A stretch of 64,000 nucleotides of DNA from Ohtaekwangia sp036786105. GTDB taxonomy: Bacteria > Bacteroidota > Bacteroidia > Cytophagales > Cyclobacteriaceae. Where the stretch lies: contig NZ_DAIQRQ010000004.1 in NCBI RefSeq assembly GCF_036786105.1, positions 147,392 through 211,391 on the forward strand, in the 5' to 3' direction. Of this stretch, positions 9,143 through 18,147 are shown in pieces. Both the position numbers and the translations under genes were made by a program. How positions within the stretch are numbered: position 1 is the stretch's first letter; every line of letters starts with the position of its first letter. The notes under the pieces are model-generated. The model did no database searches. It was not told the DNA's origin and worked only from the letters and a program-made list of their open reading frames with translations.

Positions 9143-10165
9143 ATGCAGCTTCAGAACGATCTATTACTTCGCGCAGCACTCGGACAAAAGACAGAACGCA
9201 CACCGATATGGCTAATGCGCCAGGCAGGGCGTGTTTTACCGGAATACCGGAAGGTGCGTGCGTCCATCAAAGATTTCAAGACACTGGTAAAATCACCCGA
9301 GTTTGCCACCGAGGTAACAATCCAGCCTGTAGATATTTTAGGCGTAGACGCTGCCATTATCTTTTCTGACATTCTGGTGATTCCGGAGGCTATGGGATTG
9401 AACTATGAAATGGAAGAAAGCAAAGGCCCGGTGTTTCCCAAGCGAATTGAATCACCGAAGGATCTTGACTCTATACATGTATGCGATGCAGAAGAGCTCA
9501 ACTATGTACTGGAAGCTATTCGTTTAACCAAACGCGAACTCAACGGTCGCGTTCCACTGATCGGTTTTGCCGGTGCTCCCTGGACAATCTTCTCGTATAT
9601 GATAGAAGGTCGCGGAAGCAAGACGTTCAGCGCTGCTAAAAAGGTTTTATACTCTCAACCGGAGTTTGCTCATAAACTTTTGTCTATGATCACGCAAAGC
9701 ACCATTAAATATCTGAAAGCCCAGATCAAGGCCGGTGCTGATATTGTTCAGCTCTTTGATTCGTGGGCAGGTGTGCTAAGCCCCGATCAATACGAAGAAT
9801 TTTCATTGAAATATATAGCTCAGATATGCGATGCTATACCCGAAGCTCCCAAGACTGTATTTGCCAAAGGAGCTTTCTTCGCCCGCGCCAGCATGAATAC
9901 TATAAATTGCAATGTTGTAGGCCTCGACTGGAATATGGGTATACAAGAATCACGACAGTTGATCCCGAATAAAACTTTGCAAGGCAATCTTGACCCTTGC
10001 GCTCTGTACGGATCCCTTGAAGATGTAAAGCGCGAAACCAAAAAAATGCTGCAGGCCTTTGGTAATGCCAGGCATATAGCCAACCTCGGCCACGGCCTAT
10101 ATCCGGATACGGAAGTAGATAAAGTGAAATGCTTTATTGATACGGTGAAAGAGTTTAAAATTTAA
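9143..10165 (+). CDS. hemE: Uroporphyrinogen decarboxylase
   Basis: HemE decarboxylates the four acetate side chains of uroporphyrinogen III to give coproporphyrinogen III in haem synthesis. The N-terminal signature PIWLMRQAGRVLPEYRKVR is present, with the conserved Arg pair that binds substrate carboxylates. IIFSDILVIPEAMG carries the catalytic Asp, and GFAGAPWTIFSYMIEG and NLGHGLYPDTEVDKV are also conserved. The length of 340 residues is normal. No other haem genes are adjacent. Confidence 0.97.
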   Translation: MQLQNDLLLRAALGQKTERTPIWLMRQAGRVLPEYRKVRASIKDFKTLVKSPEFATEVTIQPVDILGVDAAIIFSDILVIPEAMGLNYEMEESKGPVFPKRIESPKDLDSIHVCDAEELNYVLEAIRLTKRELNGRVPLIGFAGAPWTIFSYMIEGRGSKTFSAAKKVLYSQPEFAHKLLSMITQSTIKYLKAQIKAGADIVQLFDSWAGVLSPDQYEEFSLKYIAQICDAIPEAPKTVFAKGAFFARASMNTINCNVVGLDWNMGIQESRQLIPNKTLQGNLDPCALYGSLEDVKRETKKMLQAFGNARHIANLGHGLYPDTEVDKVKCFIDTVKEFKI

Positions 10166-10558
10166 CGTTCAAAGTTTAAAGTTCTTCAGCTGTTTATTTA
10201 CTATGGCTATAGGTCATGTTATCATAACACTCCGCACTTTATCGGGATGAGTGCTAATGTTTATTTGCCGTTAGTTTAACTATTATTGAAGTCATGATTA
10301 ATTTTCATCCCTACATATCCACGACTAAACGCTGCTATATATAGCGCCATCGAATTTCCTATCAACAGGCTTATCTATACATTCGCTTTCTTCGTAAAAC
10401 CAGGGCGGTAGGGGTTTCTCTACAGGTGGGTAGTGTGCGCTGTATAATAATGGATATAATCATTTCGTTTAAGCCAGAACAGCACATGCCGGGTGATGGC
10501 ATAATATTTTATGCCTGCCAATATTCTGGAAAAGATTCCTCATAAAACAAGAACAACC
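10166..10558. other. Intergenic region without a recognised gene
   Basis: About 390 bp lie between hemE and the LRR operon. No ORF with family character, RNA gene or clear terminator was seen. It presumably holds the promoter of the downstream four-gene operon. A short AAAGTTTAAAGTT stretch follows the hemE stop. Confidence 0.5.
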
Positions 10559-11095
10559 ATGACGTCTCAGATCCAACATTCCACAAGATTAATCGCAACA
10601 GCTATTCTTATTATTACAATGGCTGCTGTCGGTTGCAAAAGCAAGAAAAAAGCCATGGAAGCTACAGCACGTGAAAATGCTTCCATCGAAAAAGTAAAGC
10701 AGGAGCAGGAAGCAAAACTTCGCAAGGAAAAAGAAGAAGAGGAGCGAAGAAAAGCACTGGCTGAAGAAGAGCGCGCAAGACGCGAGTCTGAAGCGAAAGC
10801 ACGTGAGCCGAAAGCGAGGCTCGAACAATACTTCAACGCTATAGCAACTTCTTCAAATGCCTCGTCTGCCAACAGCAGCATCAATGAAGCTTTATCGTTG
10901 TTTGCTTCAGGTGATACGCCTGTTCTGATTGTCATCCACGAATCCGGAGGTCAGAAAGATTACGACCGCCCTACTACTATCCGCGATTACCTGAACTATC
11001 TGAAAGATCAGAAGAAAAATTTCAATGCGATCAGCAACCTTCAGTTCGACAGCGCAGGGAGAATTACGGAACTGGAACTGACAAAACAGAAGTAA
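10559..11095 (+). CDS. Small lipoprotein with charged coiled-coil segment (first gene of LRR operon)
   Basis: The start was set at ATG 10559 because it gives a lipoprotein signal (ATAILIITMAAVGC, Cys near residue 26). A highly charged helix rich in Glu, Lys, Ala and Arg follows (about residues 30-95), predicted coiled coil. The C-terminal 80 residues form a compact domain with INEALSLFASGDTPVLIVI and DYDRPTTIRDYLNYLKDQKK. The family was not recognised. The next gene starts 22 bp downstream on the same strand, so an exported, membrane-tethered partner of the following secreted proteins is likely. Confidence 0.7.
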   Translation: MTSQIQHSTRLIATAILIITMAAVGCKSKKKAMEATARENASIEKVKQEQEAKLRKEKEEEERRKALAEEERARRESEAKAREPKARLEQYFNAIATSSNASSANSSINEALSLFASGDTPVLIVIHESGGQKDYDRPTTIRDYLNYLKDQKKNFNAISNLQFDSAGRITELELTKQK

Positions 11096-11117
11096 TCATT
11101 TTTAAACCCAACAAACC

Positions 11118-11696
11118 ATGATTCAGTATAAATATATAGCAGCGCTCGTTTTCAGTTTGTTTATAGCAGGCGATATCGTGGCGCAAAAGGATGATATCAG
11201 CCCGGAACGCAAACAGGCTATCGACTCACTTGCACTGGAGAAAGTGAGAGATCTCAGTAAATATATCAGCATCATTGGCAATAAGAAGACGCCATTCCTC
11301 GAAGCCAACCGCGTAATGGATCGCGCAGAAGAACTATTCGCTCCAGACAGTGAGATGGGCGTTTCATCATTAAATCGCAAAGAAGTCAGTTATTATAAAG
11401 TCCGCAAGTACTTCGAAAGGCTCATGGCATTGAACTACGATCGCGTAACGATCAGCTGGTATAACATTCATTATATAAGCGATCTTGAAAGACAGCCGGA
11501 CGGTCGATACGTTGGCGTAGTAACAATCTACCAGCGGTTCGAAGGCACATCGGACGATGGCTTGAAGTATAAAGACACTACGAAAAAGGACATCACTATA
11601 TACGTTGAACGCAAGAAAACCCAGATACAGGGTAGAATTATTGAATTTTGGGATGTATTGCTGGGCGATATCCGCGTGACAGAGACTAGCGCATGA
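11118..11696 (+). CDS. Secreted protein of unknown function (second gene of LRR operon)
   Basis: This 192-residue protein has a signal peptide (YIAALVFSLFIAGDIVAQ). The mature part has YISIIGNKKTPFLEANRVMD, a KVRKYFERLMAL helix and beta-rich segments such as GRYVGVVTIYQRFEG and KKDITIYVERKK. The order of elements resembles residues 55-195 of the LRR protein at 12477. There FLEYVLNTLGSSSTP, a DVRAYLKDVDFFFENVKFEF segment and a similar beta run appear, suggesting a shared domain. Its stop overlaps the start of the next gene by 4 bp (ATGA), which implies translational coupling. Confidence 0.7.
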   Translation: MIQYKYIAALVFSLFIAGDIVAQKDDISPERKQAIDSLALEKVRDLSKYISIIGNKKTPFLEANRVMDRAEELFAPDSEMGVSSLNRKEVSYYKVRKYFERLMALNYDRVTISWYNIHYISDLERQPDGRYVGVVTIYQRFEGTSDDGLKYKDTTKKDITIYVERKKTQIQGRIIEFWDVLLGDIRVTETSA

Positions 11697-12523
11697 GAGT
11701 AAAAAGTATAATTGGCGTTATCGCTTTATTATCATCTTATCACCTGCAGGCACAGCTTGCGGGTGATAAAGATGATGAGAGTAAACTCTATGCTGAAACC
11801 AAGCAGGTCAATCAATTCTTCAGAAGGTTTAACGGAGAAGAAGATGAGAAAGGAGAGCGTTACTATCCGAAAGATAAATTATACCGGAGTGAAAAGCTGC
11901 GCAAGAAATACCTGGGTATATTGTTCGATGACAGCAACAATGGCATAAAGCAGGATCTCAAAGTGCAGTTTGCCAAGGAGGTGCTGGACAAAACAAAACC
12001 TGCTATACTTGATTTCCATGGTGGCAACTGGTTCTCTGAAGTCCACACTACCTTTACGATGAATGGCAAGAACCAGACGGTGATTCTGTTTATGGAATTG
12101 GAGAACGATCATCTCGGCAGCAAATGGGTGATCAGCAAAGTCCATGCAGACATGTTCGATCCGTATTTTAAGCGAGATACCACACGGGTGGGTAAATTTA
12201 TTCATCCTCTAAGTCATGAGCTCGACTTCATGAATCTGCACAAAGTATTTAGTAACGACAGTGTAAGCCAGTTTACAACCAAACGATTTGTGCCTGACCA
12301 TCTCTCGTTGTTCCTGTACGAAGTGAAGAAAGGAACCCTGAAGTTCAAGACGGTAGAGGAAGTGAAGTTTCATTTCTTTCAGATTGATGGATGGTATTTT
12401 GAACTCTCCCAATTTAATCGGCCCGGGTATAATACAGGATGGCTTATTTCAAATCTGGTTAAAGTAAATAACGAGAATGAAAAAAATCTTCTCAAAAAAT
12501 ATCTCTACTACGAAGGGAAGTAA
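11693..12523 (+). CDS. Secreted protein of unknown function (third gene of LRR operon)
   Basis: The 276-residue protein has a short signal peptide (IIGVIALLSSYHLQAQ). It contains FRRFNGEEDEKGERYYPKDK near the N-terminus and beta-rich segments such as NQTVILFMELENDHLGSKWV and FKTVEEVKFHFFQIDGWYFE. No enzymatic motif or recognised family was seen. Its last 47 bp overlap the LRR gene in another frame, and its start overlaps the preceding stop, so the cluster is a tightly packed transcription unit. Confidence 0.68.
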   Translation: MRVKSIIGVIALLSSYHLQAQLAGDKDDESKLYAETKQVNQFFRRFNGEEDEKGERYYPKDKLYRSEKLRKKYLGILFDDSNNGIKQDLKVQFAKEVLDKTKPAILDFHGGNWFSEVHTTFTMNGKNQTVILFMELENDHLGSKWVISKVHADMFDPYFKRDTTRVGKFIHPLSHELDFMNLHKVFSNDSVSQFTTKRFVPDHLSLFLYEVKKGTLKFKTVEEVKFHFFQIDGWYFELSQFNRPGYNTGWLISNLVKVNNENEKNLLKKYLYYEGK

Positions 12524-14954
12524 GCTGTTGCTTGTACTCTCTCTTTTACTCTGCCTGTATACTTCAGGGCTCAGCCAGGCAAAGAAGCAAAAGGTACAGG
12601 CCAAGCCGGACGCAACAGCAGAGCATCAACAAAAAGTAAAAGATATGGTTGCCTTCCTGGAATACGTGCTCAATACGTTGGGCAGCAGTAGTACGCCTAT
12701 GCGCGACAAAGATGTATTGATCACCCAGAGCTATACCAAAATATTCCGAGATGCCAAAGTTCAAATTGAAGACGATCTCGTAGAGAAAAGAAACGTGATC
12801 ACTAACAAAGATGTACGGGCTTACCTGAAAGACGTTGATTTCTTCTTTGAAAACGTAAAGTTTGAGTTTACCATAAAAGACATACAAGGGCGCACGAATG
12901 CGAACAATACACTTTTCTATAAAGTATCGCTGCTGCGCAACATGAAAGGAACCACTTCTGAAGGTAAAACGATCAGCAACACCATTCCGCGGTATATTGA
13001 GATCAACTATGATCCGAAAGACCAGGACCTGAAAATCGTAAGCATTTATACCAAAGTGTTTAACGAGAAAGAAGCATTGGCTCAATGGTGGAATGAATTG
13101 TCGTACGAATGGCAATCTATATTGGAAAAACAGATGAACATTGCCGACAGCGTTGACCTTGAAGATATACAAGATATCATTGCCATCGACAGACTCGATC
13201 TCAGCCACAACCGCTATATACAGGATATAGAGCCGCTCACACAACTTACCAATCTACGATCGCTCAATCTATCGTACACATCAATCGCTGACCTTAGCCC
13301 TCTACGGAATCTCACCGAACTACAGGAGCTGAACATCGCAAACACAAAAGTTATCGACCTGGCTCCATTGCGCTATGCGGAAAAACTTGCTAAGCTCAAC
13401 ATCAGCAATACTGCCGTAAATACTATAGAAGTAGTTCAAATGATGCCACGACTTGTGCAACTCGACATGAACAATACGGGTGTTACGGATCTTGCCTCAC
13501 TTGGCACTTCAACCGAACTGGAGTATTTGAATGCAAAGCGTTGTCGTGTTGCTACAGTAACGCCTATCAGCACGCTAAACAAGCTAAGCGAACTGGACCT
13601 CTCCGGAACAATGGTTGCCGACCTCACTCCGCTAAGCAACTTAAAGAACTTAACTATACTTCACATTGACAGCACCGGCATCGCTGATATAAATGCGTTG
13701 GCAAACCTGGAAAAACTAAAAATTCTATATGCCAACTATACCGCTATAACCAATCTGAATGCACTGCAGAAATTAACAACATTGGAACGGGTGTATTGCG
13801 ATCGTACACAAATCGATCGGGTGCAGGCGGATGCGTTCATGGCAGCTCATCCCAACGTACTTGTTATTTTCGATACCGAAGATTTAAAAACCTGGTGGGA
13901 TGCACTTTCGGATAAATGGAAAAATATTTTGAGTGCCGCTATAAAGACCAGCGCTAATCCTACAAAAGAAGAGCTTGCTAAAGTCACTAATCTTGACTCA
14001 ATAAATTTGTCAGGAAATTATCTGCACGACCTTGAGCCGCTTCGCAAATTGATAAAACTCCAAGTGATCATCGCAAATAAAACATCTATCAAAGACCTGT
14101 CGCCTATTCGTGATCTGAAAGAAGTTCGTATACTGAACATCAGCGATAACCCGATAGAAAATATAGCTACGATCGAGCACTTTCAGAAATTACAGGTATT
14201 GCAGGCAGATAATACTAAAATTCAAAGCATTGCTCCGCTCTCGGGCAACACAGTTTTAAAAAAGCTGTCGGTAGATCACACGCAAATTGATACTGAAAAT
14301 ATTCAGGAGTTCCTCAGAGAAAACCCAAAATGCCTGGTGGTTTATAAAAGCGATAGTCTGCAACAGTGGTGGAATGGACTATCGGACGAATGGAAGAGTA
14401 TATTTAAAGTACAGGTAAAAATCGATGCAACATCGGAACGCGATGATCTTCACCGTCTGATAGAATTGGAGGCCTTGCATTTTAATGATGCAGCCATCAG
14501 CAATCTATCTTCGCTTCAGCCATTTGTGCGATTAAAAGAATTACATCTCGCCGGCACCGCGGTAAGCGATCTTACACCGCTAACTGCTATAAAAACACTC
14601 AAGTCTTTACACATTACCAACAGCCCTGTGCGAAAGCTTGACCCACTGGCCGGGCTCACTACAATAGAAGAACTCGATATCTCCGGTACGCCGGTGGAAG
14701 CGCTAAAGCCACTGTCAACCCTGGAGAACCTCAAGAAGCTAAACTGTTCCGGCACCCAGGTGGATGATCTGTCGCCGCTGGAAAACCTACAGGTTTTAGA
14801 CTATATAGACTGCTCCAACACCAGAGTAAAAAAAGTTACTCCACTGGAAAATCTTCCGCTTAAAACATTAAAGTGCTACAACACTAAAATATCCGGCAAA
14901 AGTATAGCAAGCTTTAAAAAGAAAAAGCCGGAGTGCCATATAGTTTACTACTAG
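12477..14954 (+). CDS. Large secreted leucine-rich-repeat protein with three WW-type modules
   Basis: The 825-residue protein has a signal peptide (LLLVLSLLLCLYTSGLSQ), an N-terminal alpha/beta domain (about residues 50-200) and then three modules. Each module opens with a tryptophan-rich helix: QWWNELSYEWQSIL near 203, TWWDALSDKWKNIL near 473 and QWWNGLSDEWKSIF near 631. Each helix is followed by internalin-like 22-residue LRRs of the type LTNLRSLNLSYTSIADLSPL. The first LRR block is longest (about 225-465), the others about 495-625 and 650-815. There is no C-terminal sorting domain or membrane anchor. LRR solenoids usually bind proteins, so a binding role is inferred; the ligand is unknown. 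Confidence 0.82.
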   Translation: MKKIFSKNISTTKGSKLLLVLSLLLCLYTSGLSQAKKQKVQAKPDATAEHQQKVKDMVAFLEYVLNTLGSSSTPMRDKDVLITQSYTKIFRDAKVQIEDDLVEKRNVITNKDVRAYLKDVDFFFENVKFEFTIKDIQGRTNANNTLFYKVSLLRNMKGTTSEGKTISNTIPRYIEINYDPKDQDLKIVSIYTKVFNEKEALAQWWNELSYEWQSILEKQMNIADSVDLEDIQDIIAIDRLDLSHNRYIQDIEPLTQLTNLRSLNLSYTSIADLSPLRNLTELQELNIANTKVIDLAPLRYAEKLAKLNISNTAVNTIEVVQMMPRLVQLDMNNTGVTDLASLGTSTELEYLNAKRCRVATVTPISTLNKLSELDLSGTMVADLTPLSNLKNLTILHIDSTGIADINALANLEKLKILYANYTAITNLNALQKLTTLERVYCDRTQIDRVQADAFMAAHPNVLVIFDTEDLKTWWDALSDKWKNILSAAIKTSANPTKEELAKVTNLDSINLSGNYLHDLEPLRKLIKLQVIIANKTSIKDLSPIRDLKEVRILNISDNPIENIATIEHFQKLQVLQADNTKIQSIAPLSGNTVLKKLSVDHTQIDTENIQEFLRENPKCLVVYKSDSLQQWWNGLSDEWKSIFKVQVKIDATSERDDLHRLIELEALHFNDAAISNLSSLQPFVRLKELHLAGTAVSDLTPLTAIKTLKSLHITNSPVRKLDPLAGLTTIEELDISGTPVEALKPLSTLENLKKLNCSGTQVDDLSPLENLQVLDYIDCSNTRVKKVTPLENLPLKTLKCYNTKISGKSIASFKKKKPECHIVYY

Positions 14955-14965
14955 CATGGCACTCC
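14916..14965 (-). terminator. Hairpin terminator of the AsmA-like gene
   Basis: GGAGTGCCAT (14930-14939) pairs exactly with ATGGCACTCC (14956-14965). Read on the minus strand the hairpin is followed by GGCTTTTTCTTTTT, as expected for an intrinsic terminator of the gene ending at 14997. It overlaps the end of the convergent LRR gene, whose stop lies in the loop. Confidence 0.65.
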
Positions 14966-14996
14966 TGCAATTATCTTTTGCTATTATATATATCTT

Positions 14997-17516
14997 TCAA
15001 TTTTGCGGCTGCTCATCCCACTCAAAGTATTCGTCTTTCTGCAGCTCCACTTCCTTTTTCTTTTGCGTGCCTTTATTCTTAAAAGCTTCGCGAAGTTCCT
15101 TAACCTCGTTCTTGAGGTCGTTTACAATCTTCTTCTTTACAGCTTCAGTATCATATTGAATGCGATAGTTGTCTGTCGTTCCTACTATTTTCAAATATAG
15201 CTTACTTCCCGTGCCATCATCTTCAATCGCATCCTTGGCTTCCAGGTCAACTGGTTTGGTTTGCCGTAGCGGTGTAATGATTCTATAGTCTATCTGTTGG
15301 TCAAACGTATGCGTGCCACTTATTTTCAGGCTGGTAACATTTGTACGAATTTCCATCTGAGGTATATAGATCGTTTTCTTCTCGATGTGTATTTCATTCT
15401 TCAGATCAGAGAAGCGGAGATGGTTCAGTCCATCGTCTTTTATATAGCGTTTCAGTTTTTGCATCGGCTCAAAGTCATTGAGCTCACCATGCCTGATCAC
15501 CGCACCAATATCGGCTATTAACGTTTCGGAGAAAAGGTGAAGATCGGGCTTCAATACCATTTCCAGGTTTACATCTGCAAAAGCTTCGCCTTTTAAATGT
15601 TTATCTTGTATAAAGTCCTGATGAAAGTTTTCAAACACATAGAATACACTATCAACATGAATGCCATTAAGCTTGAGCGTAGTTACTACATCAATAGCTT
15701 TCTTATTCTTATCATCTAATATACCAGAGAGCGTAAGATCTCCGCCCATGGTATGGAGAGTAATGTTGCGCGAAACAGCCATTTCATTTTTCACCAACAG
15801 ATCACCTTTCAGGTTTCGCCCATGAAAGCGCTTATACCGTAATGACTTTACATCGCAATTAAAGTTCAGATTAATGTTTCGTGATATATTGAATGCATAC
15901 TGCTGATCTTTACCGGATGCCGGATTACCAAAACCGATAGCAAACAATTGATTAAGATCGAGGTAATCGGATTTCAAATCGGTTTCTATACCGATGGGTT
16001 GATCTTCAAACAACAGGAAGGTAATTACATTTTTAAAAAAACCATTGAGCAGAAAATCGCTGTTGCCCAACTTGCAGCTCACGTTACTTAAAGCCAGATC
16101 GTTGTTACTGAATTGTAAGCTTCCCTTTAAATGCTGCAGCGGCACCTTATCATCGCCATATACTAAATTTATATCCTGCAGCTCAATATTACCTTGTGTA
16201 GAAACGCGCTGCGCAGTAGTACGCTTTTTCAGAAAAGATATCTTCCCTTCAAACGATACATCGGCAAGCAATGATCCGGATACATTCCTGATCGCTTGTA
16301 CAGGGTAAAAGTCCAACACCGATGCTGCATCCATGCGTCCTTTAAAATCGCAGATTACTTCCGGATCTTTAAAGTTTTGCATTACAAAATTGGCAGTAAA
16401 AGACTCGCCATTTAAATCGCCCTTTATATTCTTTAACACCAGCGTAGCCATGCGAAGGTTAGAAATTTCGCTGCTGGCAAACGATCCTTCAAGGCTTGCG
16501 CGCTCAATTCTGGTTTTGAAATCAGGATGAAAGATAGTGGCATCCTTAAACCCAAAGTCTACGGAAAAAGAAGGGCTCCTGCGTTTGCTTATCTCGCCTT
16601 TCAGCTTAGCCTTAAAGTATACATCACCTTTACTCTGATATTTTTCAAGGTTTTTAACGGCCGATTCCGGCAGCAACGAAAATATAGTCTGGATGTCGGT
16701 ATCTTGTCCTTCTGTTCGAAGATCAATAACATTCTCGCCCTTCCAGCTATAGGTACCACTCACAATAAAGGACGATTGCTTTAATTTTAATGTAGATGGA
16801 TTGATAGTAAGGTTCCGGTTTGGATCATTGTATACCAGCGTACTGGCTATGTCAAAGGATTTACGTCCCAGGTATGCATTGCCATCAATATTGATTTTTT
16901 CGGTAGTCAGCTGTCCGTCTGCATTGATCGTATATACATTATGAGAAGTAGTGATGGAGGCGGTGAGTGCTTCGCTGGTAAAAGTAAGATCTTCTGAAGC
17001 CGCTATATTTCCATAGTGTACTTTTATGTTTTTCAGACCAACATTCTTGAGCTCAAAATTCACCGTTCCGGATGACGCTTGTTTATCGTCTGTAGTTTCT
17101 TTCAGGATAGTATAATTATTCCGGCCCTGCGCATCAATCTTCAGGCTGGCTTCGCAATCGCGAATCTGTAAACCCCGTATGGTATATATACCTTTCCATA
17201 CCTCTACCGGGTTTAACTGGAAAGAGATGGTCTTGGCAGTAAGCAACGGATATTTACCAGGGTGACTGTCTTCCACGTATACATCGGTAAATACAATAGA
17301 CAACTGGGGGAATTTCTCGAAGATGGAAACGTCCATCTTGCCAATATTAACCGGTGTATTAAGGCTTTTATTGGCTTGCTGAACGAACTGATTAATAATC
17401 TTATCCCTGAAAAGGAACACGGATACCACCACCGACACGAACATGACTGCAAGCGTGAGCCCGGTGTAAAAAAGTATCTTCTTAAAAGTTTTCAAGCTTA
17501 AAAAATGATTTACCAA
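14997..17516 (-). CDS. AsmA-like inner-membrane-anchored periplasmic protein
   Basis: The 839-residue protein has one N-terminal membrane helix (ILFYTGLTLAVMFVSVVVSV) followed by a long beta-rich periplasmic region. Its start (FVQQANKSLNTPVNIGKMDV) and its C-terminal part (LKISGTHTFDQQIDYRIITP) match the AsmA/YhdP-type architecture. Such proteins are thought to form lipid-transfer grooves between inner and outer membrane. The C-terminus is charged (KNEVKELREAFKNKGTQKKK). No ATG lies near the membrane helix: TTG at 17516 is one possible start and TTG at 17495 (giving a MKTFKKILF-type N-terminus) may be the better one. Confidence 0.82.
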   Translation of the reverse strand: MVNHFLSLKTFKKILFYTGLTLAVMFVSVVVSVFLFRDKIINQFVQQANKSLNTPVNIGKMDVSIFEKFPQLSIVFTDVYVEDSHPGKYPLLTAKTISFQLNPVEVWKGIYTIRGLQIRDCEASLKIDAQGRNNYTILKETTDDKQASSGTVNFELKNVGLKNIKVHYGNIAASEDLTFTSEALTASITTSHNVYTINADGQLTTEKINIDGNAYLGRKSFDIASTLVYNDPNRNLTINPSTLKLKQSSFIVSGTYSWKGENVIDLRTEGQDTDIQTIFSLLPESAVKNLEKYQSKGDVYFKAKLKGEISKRRSPSFSVDFGFKDATIFHPDFKTRIERASLEGSFASSEISNLRMATLVLKNIKGDLNGESFTANFVMQNFKDPEVICDFKGRMDAASVLDFYPVQAIRNVSGSLLADVSFEGKISFLKKRTTAQRVSTQGNIELQDINLVYGDDKVPLQHLKGSLQFSNNDLALSNVSCKLGNSDFLLNGFFKNVITFLLFEDQPIGIETDLKSDYLDLNQLFAIGFGNPASGKDQQYAFNISRNINLNFNCDVKSLRYKRFHGRNLKGDLLVKNEMAVSRNITLHTMGGDLTLSGILDDKNKKAIDVVTTLKLNGIHVDSVFYVFENFHQDFIQDKHLKGEAFADVNLEMVLKPDLHLFSETLIADIGAVIRHGELNDFEPMQKLKRYIKDDGLNHLRFSDLKNEIHIEKKTIYIPQMEIRTNVTSLKISGTHTFDQQIDYRIITPLRQTKPVDLEAKDAIEDDGTGSKLYLKIVGTTDNYRIQYDTEAVKKKIVNDLKNEVKELREAFKNKGTQKKKEVELQKDEYFEWDEQPQN

Positions 17517-17627
17517 AAATACGCGTCAAAAATCGAACCTACGCGATGATGTTGGATTTTTAAGCTTATTGAAGGCTTTCGCTATATTTTAAGCCATGGT
17601 ATATAGTCGATATACGGCAAACAGGGC

Positions 17628-18146
17628 CTAATTAATAGCAATCTTCTCCGGGATAAGTATAGCAGCCGGGAAGTAGCGCTTTACGGCAGCATAGTCTTCC
17701 TGGGCATCCATGCGACTATAGTATTTGCCCACCTTCACGCGAAAAATTGGTTCCGTAAACTGTACTTCAGCATCCAGGCCGGGAAGAGACATGGCGATCT
17801 GTTTCTTGGCACTGAGAGCCTCCTCGCGTCTGCCAGAATATACCTGAATGGTATATCCCTCCACAAACTTGCGGCTCAGATTAATATGATCAATGCTGTC
17901 GAGCACTGCGTCCAGCTTTTTATTCACAGCAAGCCTGGGCTCTACATTTACTGGAGCGGCTGGCTTATTGGTATTGACAGAAGTATTGATTGTCGTTTCC
18001 GCAGGAGCCTCCACTTTGGGACGCCACACCGACAGGTCTTCAGAATATTTACTCCCCTGGGAAGTTGTGGATGTCTTCTTTTGAGTAGCACAACTTCCCA
18101 GCAGGGATATAGCAACGATTATATAAAGTGAATTTCTCAATAACAT
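17628..18146 (-). CDS. SPOR domain lipoprotein
   Basis: The 172-residue protein has a lipoprotein signal (IIVAISLLGSC, Cys near residue 19) and a low-complexity linker. A C-terminal SPOR-like domain (about 95-168) contains GYTIQVYSGRREEALSAKKQ and EPIFRVKVGKYYSRMDAQED. SPOR domains bind peptidoglycan lacking stem peptides and often act at septa. It ends 111 bp before the AsmA-like gene and begins 1 bp from the secA stop (18148), so it is probably expressed from the secA transcript. Confidence 0.85.
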   Translation of the reverse strand: MLLRNSLYIIVAISLLGSCATQKKTSTTSQGSKYSEDLSVWRPKVEAPAETTINTSVNTNKPAAPVNVEPRLAVNKKLDAVLDSIDHINLSRKFVEGYTIQVYSGRREEALSAKKQIAMSLPGLDAEVQFTEPIFRVKVGKYYSRMDAQEDYAAVKRYFPAAILIPEKIAIN

Positions 18147-18147
18147 G

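Noticed and set aside
10166..10558. tRNA or small RNA gene in the long space after hemE
   Set aside because: No cloverleaf, CCA end or T-loop consensus could be found on either strand.
14956..15159. 67-codon plus-strand frame after the LRR gene
   Set aside because: It is antisense to the C-terminus of the AsmA-like gene and overlaps the terminator hairpin; its hydrophobic composition is a shadow effect.
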